A stretch of DNA of 64,000 nucleotides from Tubiluchus corallicola (taxonomy: Eukaryota; Priapulida; Priapulimorpha; Priapulimorphida; Tubiluchidae). The position numbers were made by a program, and so were the translations under genes. The stretch covers positions 1,088,001 through 1,152,000 of the forward strand of contig JAQGDQ010000017.1 in the NCBI GenBank assembly GCA_030141605.1, given 5' to 3'. How positions within the stretch are numbered: the first letter of the stretch is position 1; each line of letters begins with the position of its first letter. This document shows positions 61,366 to 64,000 of this stretch, one piece after another. The notes beneath the pieces are model-generated. The model searched no databases. It had not been told where the DNA came from and saw only the letters and a list, made by a program, of their open reading frames with translations.

Positions 61366-61620
61366 TTGGCCTGATGACGCAAAAATAAGGTCAGCACTGC
61401 TGGCTCGTTAATAATGTCGACACGGAGATTACTAATTGGATTTCTCCGAGAGACAGAACGACTTGTTGAAGCAATTGCATCAGTTACGCGCCTGTTCACA
61501 TGTTGTCAAGAAATTGTGTGTCGAAATTGTCGATGCAAAGTCCGCGGCTGCGATGGATTAGCTGGTCTTTCCTGACTAACACCAGGCAATAAACTACTAA
61601 CACCAGGCATGCACAACCGA
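61366..61620. other. CpG-richer unique block
   Basis: Contains GTCGACACGGAG, GTTACGCGCC and GTCCGCGGCTGCG. CTAACACCAGGCA is repeated at about 61577 and 61598. No reading frame of note. It could be a regulatory block or a non-coding first exon. Confidence 0.25.
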
Positions 61621-63042
61621 GAGAAAATGAGAGAGTACAACAGAACAGCATAAAATCAAAAATGGAAATTTAATTAACCAAGGAGATGACAATTGTTCAA
61701 GTTAACAAAATCAATTTAATCACAAAACATACAAGCCACATTAACTCATAGTTTCAGATAAATAACCAGAAAACCAATGCTATGCGGATTCAATGAGCAA
61801 ACAATTTTGCATCTTCACAAAACTTGAAGGAGAAGAAAAGGGCATTTTAAAGTATATCACAAAGAACTTTCCACACAAAGTTATATTAGTTAGCACTACG
61901 CTTAGCTGTTTCAAAGACTCATGTAATTGGAAAAGAAAATTCTTGATAATTTCAAATATTCTCACCACTTGGTAAAGCAGTACTGGCTTAATTATCCCAG
62001 TGTGCACCACTGATTCACCAAAAAACACATTATTGATCTTACTGACAATATAAAGTAATTTAAGCTTTTGCTTAGTCAGCAAAGAGTGTACTATAAATGT
62101 CCTGATAATTTGTTCAAACTAAATGCAATGCTACCTAAACTTGTTTCAAACGACTCCCCATAAAAATTGCTGCGCCTAACGGTGATTGTGGGAGTTTAAA
62201 CTTACAAGTTTTATTCAGCAGTACCGTAATGCTAGCAATTACAGTCTTATTGTTCTGTAAGCAATAAGACAGTATGTTAATGATGAAAAATTTCAAGATG
62301 AATTTTTTAAAGCTTTATTTACGAAGTGTTTTCTTGTGTTCAAATAAATAAACAGAATTACGAAAACATATTCAACGCGCGCTAGGATTCTACATCCAAT
62401 TCCAGCAGTTGAAGCTCACAATTAAGAATAAGAAAACGAACAGTGTGTGTACGAAGAAGCAGCAGTGCAAAGAATGACATTGAACATTCAGAAAATATGA
62501 AACTAGCATTCCACTTCCAGTGGAGTGTTTCACATTTTCAATTAGAGAAATTCCCTCTGCTGCAAATAGAACCTAAAGCCATATCACACTCATTTCGCAA
62601 GTATGTGTTAAAACTGAAAATGAGCGCAATTGTGTGAAATTAGTTAAGTCAGTTAAACATACGGATAAAATGTTGACAATACTTTAAGTAATTATGGTAT
62701 TTTCTCTGAAATAGCAAAAATTGTGAAAAATGTTTTGCACCTTTTCATTGTGAATCTAATGTACTACCTCACAGATAATGTAGGCCTGTCAAATATTCAA
62801 AAACTAATAAGCATAAGAATTCTTTTGTACCTGTTCCACTATTATTTTTAATGGTAAAATCCTAAAACTCAAATGTGTTAGTTAAATATAGGCTCAATGG
62901 AGTTCAGGAATTGATTCTTCATTTCCATGATTTATTCGGTTTTAATTTGCGTTATCGAGTGACTATGACTGTTTTCAATTTCCAACTAAAACAGATTTCA
63001 ATGCACTACACAATATCCTTATTGTCACTGTAATATTGCCAC
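61621..63042. other. No recognised gene
   Basis: AT-rich; short frames on both strands at 61780-62082 and 62443-62637 are not supported. Confidence 0.5.
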
Positions 63043-63422
63043 AAACAGTATCTAAATCTGTATGTGAATGTGTACCTCTGTCCGTAACTATATCTATAAA
63101 CAGTATCTGTATCTGTATGTGTATCTGCATCTCTATCTGTAACTATATGTAAAAAACAATATCTGTATCTGTACGTGTGTCTGTACCGCTATGCGTAACT
63201 ACATCTATAAACAGTATCTGTATGTGTATCTGCATCTCTATCCGTAACTATATGTATAAACAATATCTGTATCTGTACGTGTGTCTGTACCGCTATCCGT
63301 AACTACATCTATAAACAGTATCTGTATGTGTATGTGTATCTGCATCTCTATCCGTAACTACATCTATAAACAGTATCTGTATCTGTACGTGTGTCTCTAC
63401 CTCTATCCGTAACTATATCCAT
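63043..63422 (+). repeat. Satellite-like array of seven 49-56-bp units in two alternating types
   Basis: Each unit begins AAACARTATCTRTAT and ends in CCGTAACTAYATSTAT or close. Type A units carry TGTGTATCTGCATCTCTA, type B units carry ACGTGTGTCTGTACCGCTA or close. The order after the first unit is A-B-A-B-A-B, so the repeating unit is a dimer of about 105-110 bp built from a (TGTATC)n-like core. Confidence 0.92.
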
Positions 63423-64000
63423 AAAACTGAAATGACATAATTTGAAACAAAACACAAAACAAAATGTTGAAATACCTTACGAAATCAGCACCTCAGGAGA
63501 TTGAAGAGCATACCAACTTAAAATGCCAACTTCTAGTTTCTGAAAACCTAAAACAGTAGCATTTAAATACGATAATACACATTTTGTGACTACAGATATA
63601 GTAATGGTAACCATAAACTCAAGAGCTGAACAGATTATCACAAAATGTTCAATTGACGCAACTGCTGTTTCAAGCTTTTATATCTTCTTTATACAGCATG
63701 CAACTTACAAATGCCATTTTCACCCTACAAGTAACACATGAATTTTCCAATAAAACACAGATGCGGCTACGTTACATTAGCACACACACAAATCATAATA
63801 ATGTATTTTGCACCTGGCCTGCTAGAATCTTATTACAATTTTCTCCTAATGAATTAGTAATGCCACAACACAAGCTGGTGGCATTGTACGGGGCTCTGAA
63901 AGTTCATGTACGAAATTTAAGCAATTAATCAATAACAGCGTGGCACAAATCCATTGAGCACTGGTAAACAAAGCCATTAAATGTGCATGCATGTTAAGCT
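63423..64000. other. No recognised gene at the right edge
   Basis: AT-rich DNA. The 91-residue frame at 63653-63928 is not supported by any family. Confidence 0.45.

Overview
This is a gene-poor, AT-rich (about one third G+C by eye) stretch of animal nuclear DNA. No bacterial-type operons, ribosome binding sites, rRNA, complete tRNA genes or CRISPR arrays were seen. The only gene I can name is an uninterrupted copy of SRP14, a signal recognition particle subunit, at 5135-5470 (+). Its sequence and the mix of transposons point to a metazoan, probably an invertebrate. I cannot name the phylum.

Layout. 0-4.7 kb: AT-rich DNA with no recognised gene and a 45-bp tandem repeat. 4.7-6.1 kb: a 27-bp minisatellite that runs up to SRP14, the SRP14 reading frame, then a 383-bp hAT-type MITE with a perfect 8-bp target duplication. 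8.8-9.2 kb: a good candidate terminal coding exon of an unrecognised gene. 11-19 kb: a dispersed repeat copy, two more hAT-type elements, a weak open frame carrying two RFX X-box-like sites, and a short minisatellite. 20-32 kb: tRNA-derived SINE pieces, MITEs, and a LINE 3' end whose reverse-transcriptase C-terminal coding remnant is still readable. 33.9-34.7 kb: a 770-bp hAT-type element with a perfect 8-bp target duplication. 39-44 kb: two nearly identical repeat copies and a (GA)n tract of about 460 bp. 53.2-56.8 kb: a cluster of six transposon copies. 60.65-60.93 kb: a long perfect-looking hairpin with 130-bp arms. 63.0-63.4 kb: a satellite-like array that alternates two monomer types.

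Most of the window is intergenic or intronic DNA built from old non-autonomous transposons. At least four repeat families occur in two or more copies within 64 kb, and several insertion footprints are still intact. Between them lie unique blocks, somewhat richer in G+C and in homeodomain, POU and CRE-like words. These could be regulatory, but only a comparison with related species could show that. No multi-gene system was recognised. The items most worth a second look are the hairpin, the candidate exon at 8889, the X-box pair and the intronless SRP14 beside a minisatellite.
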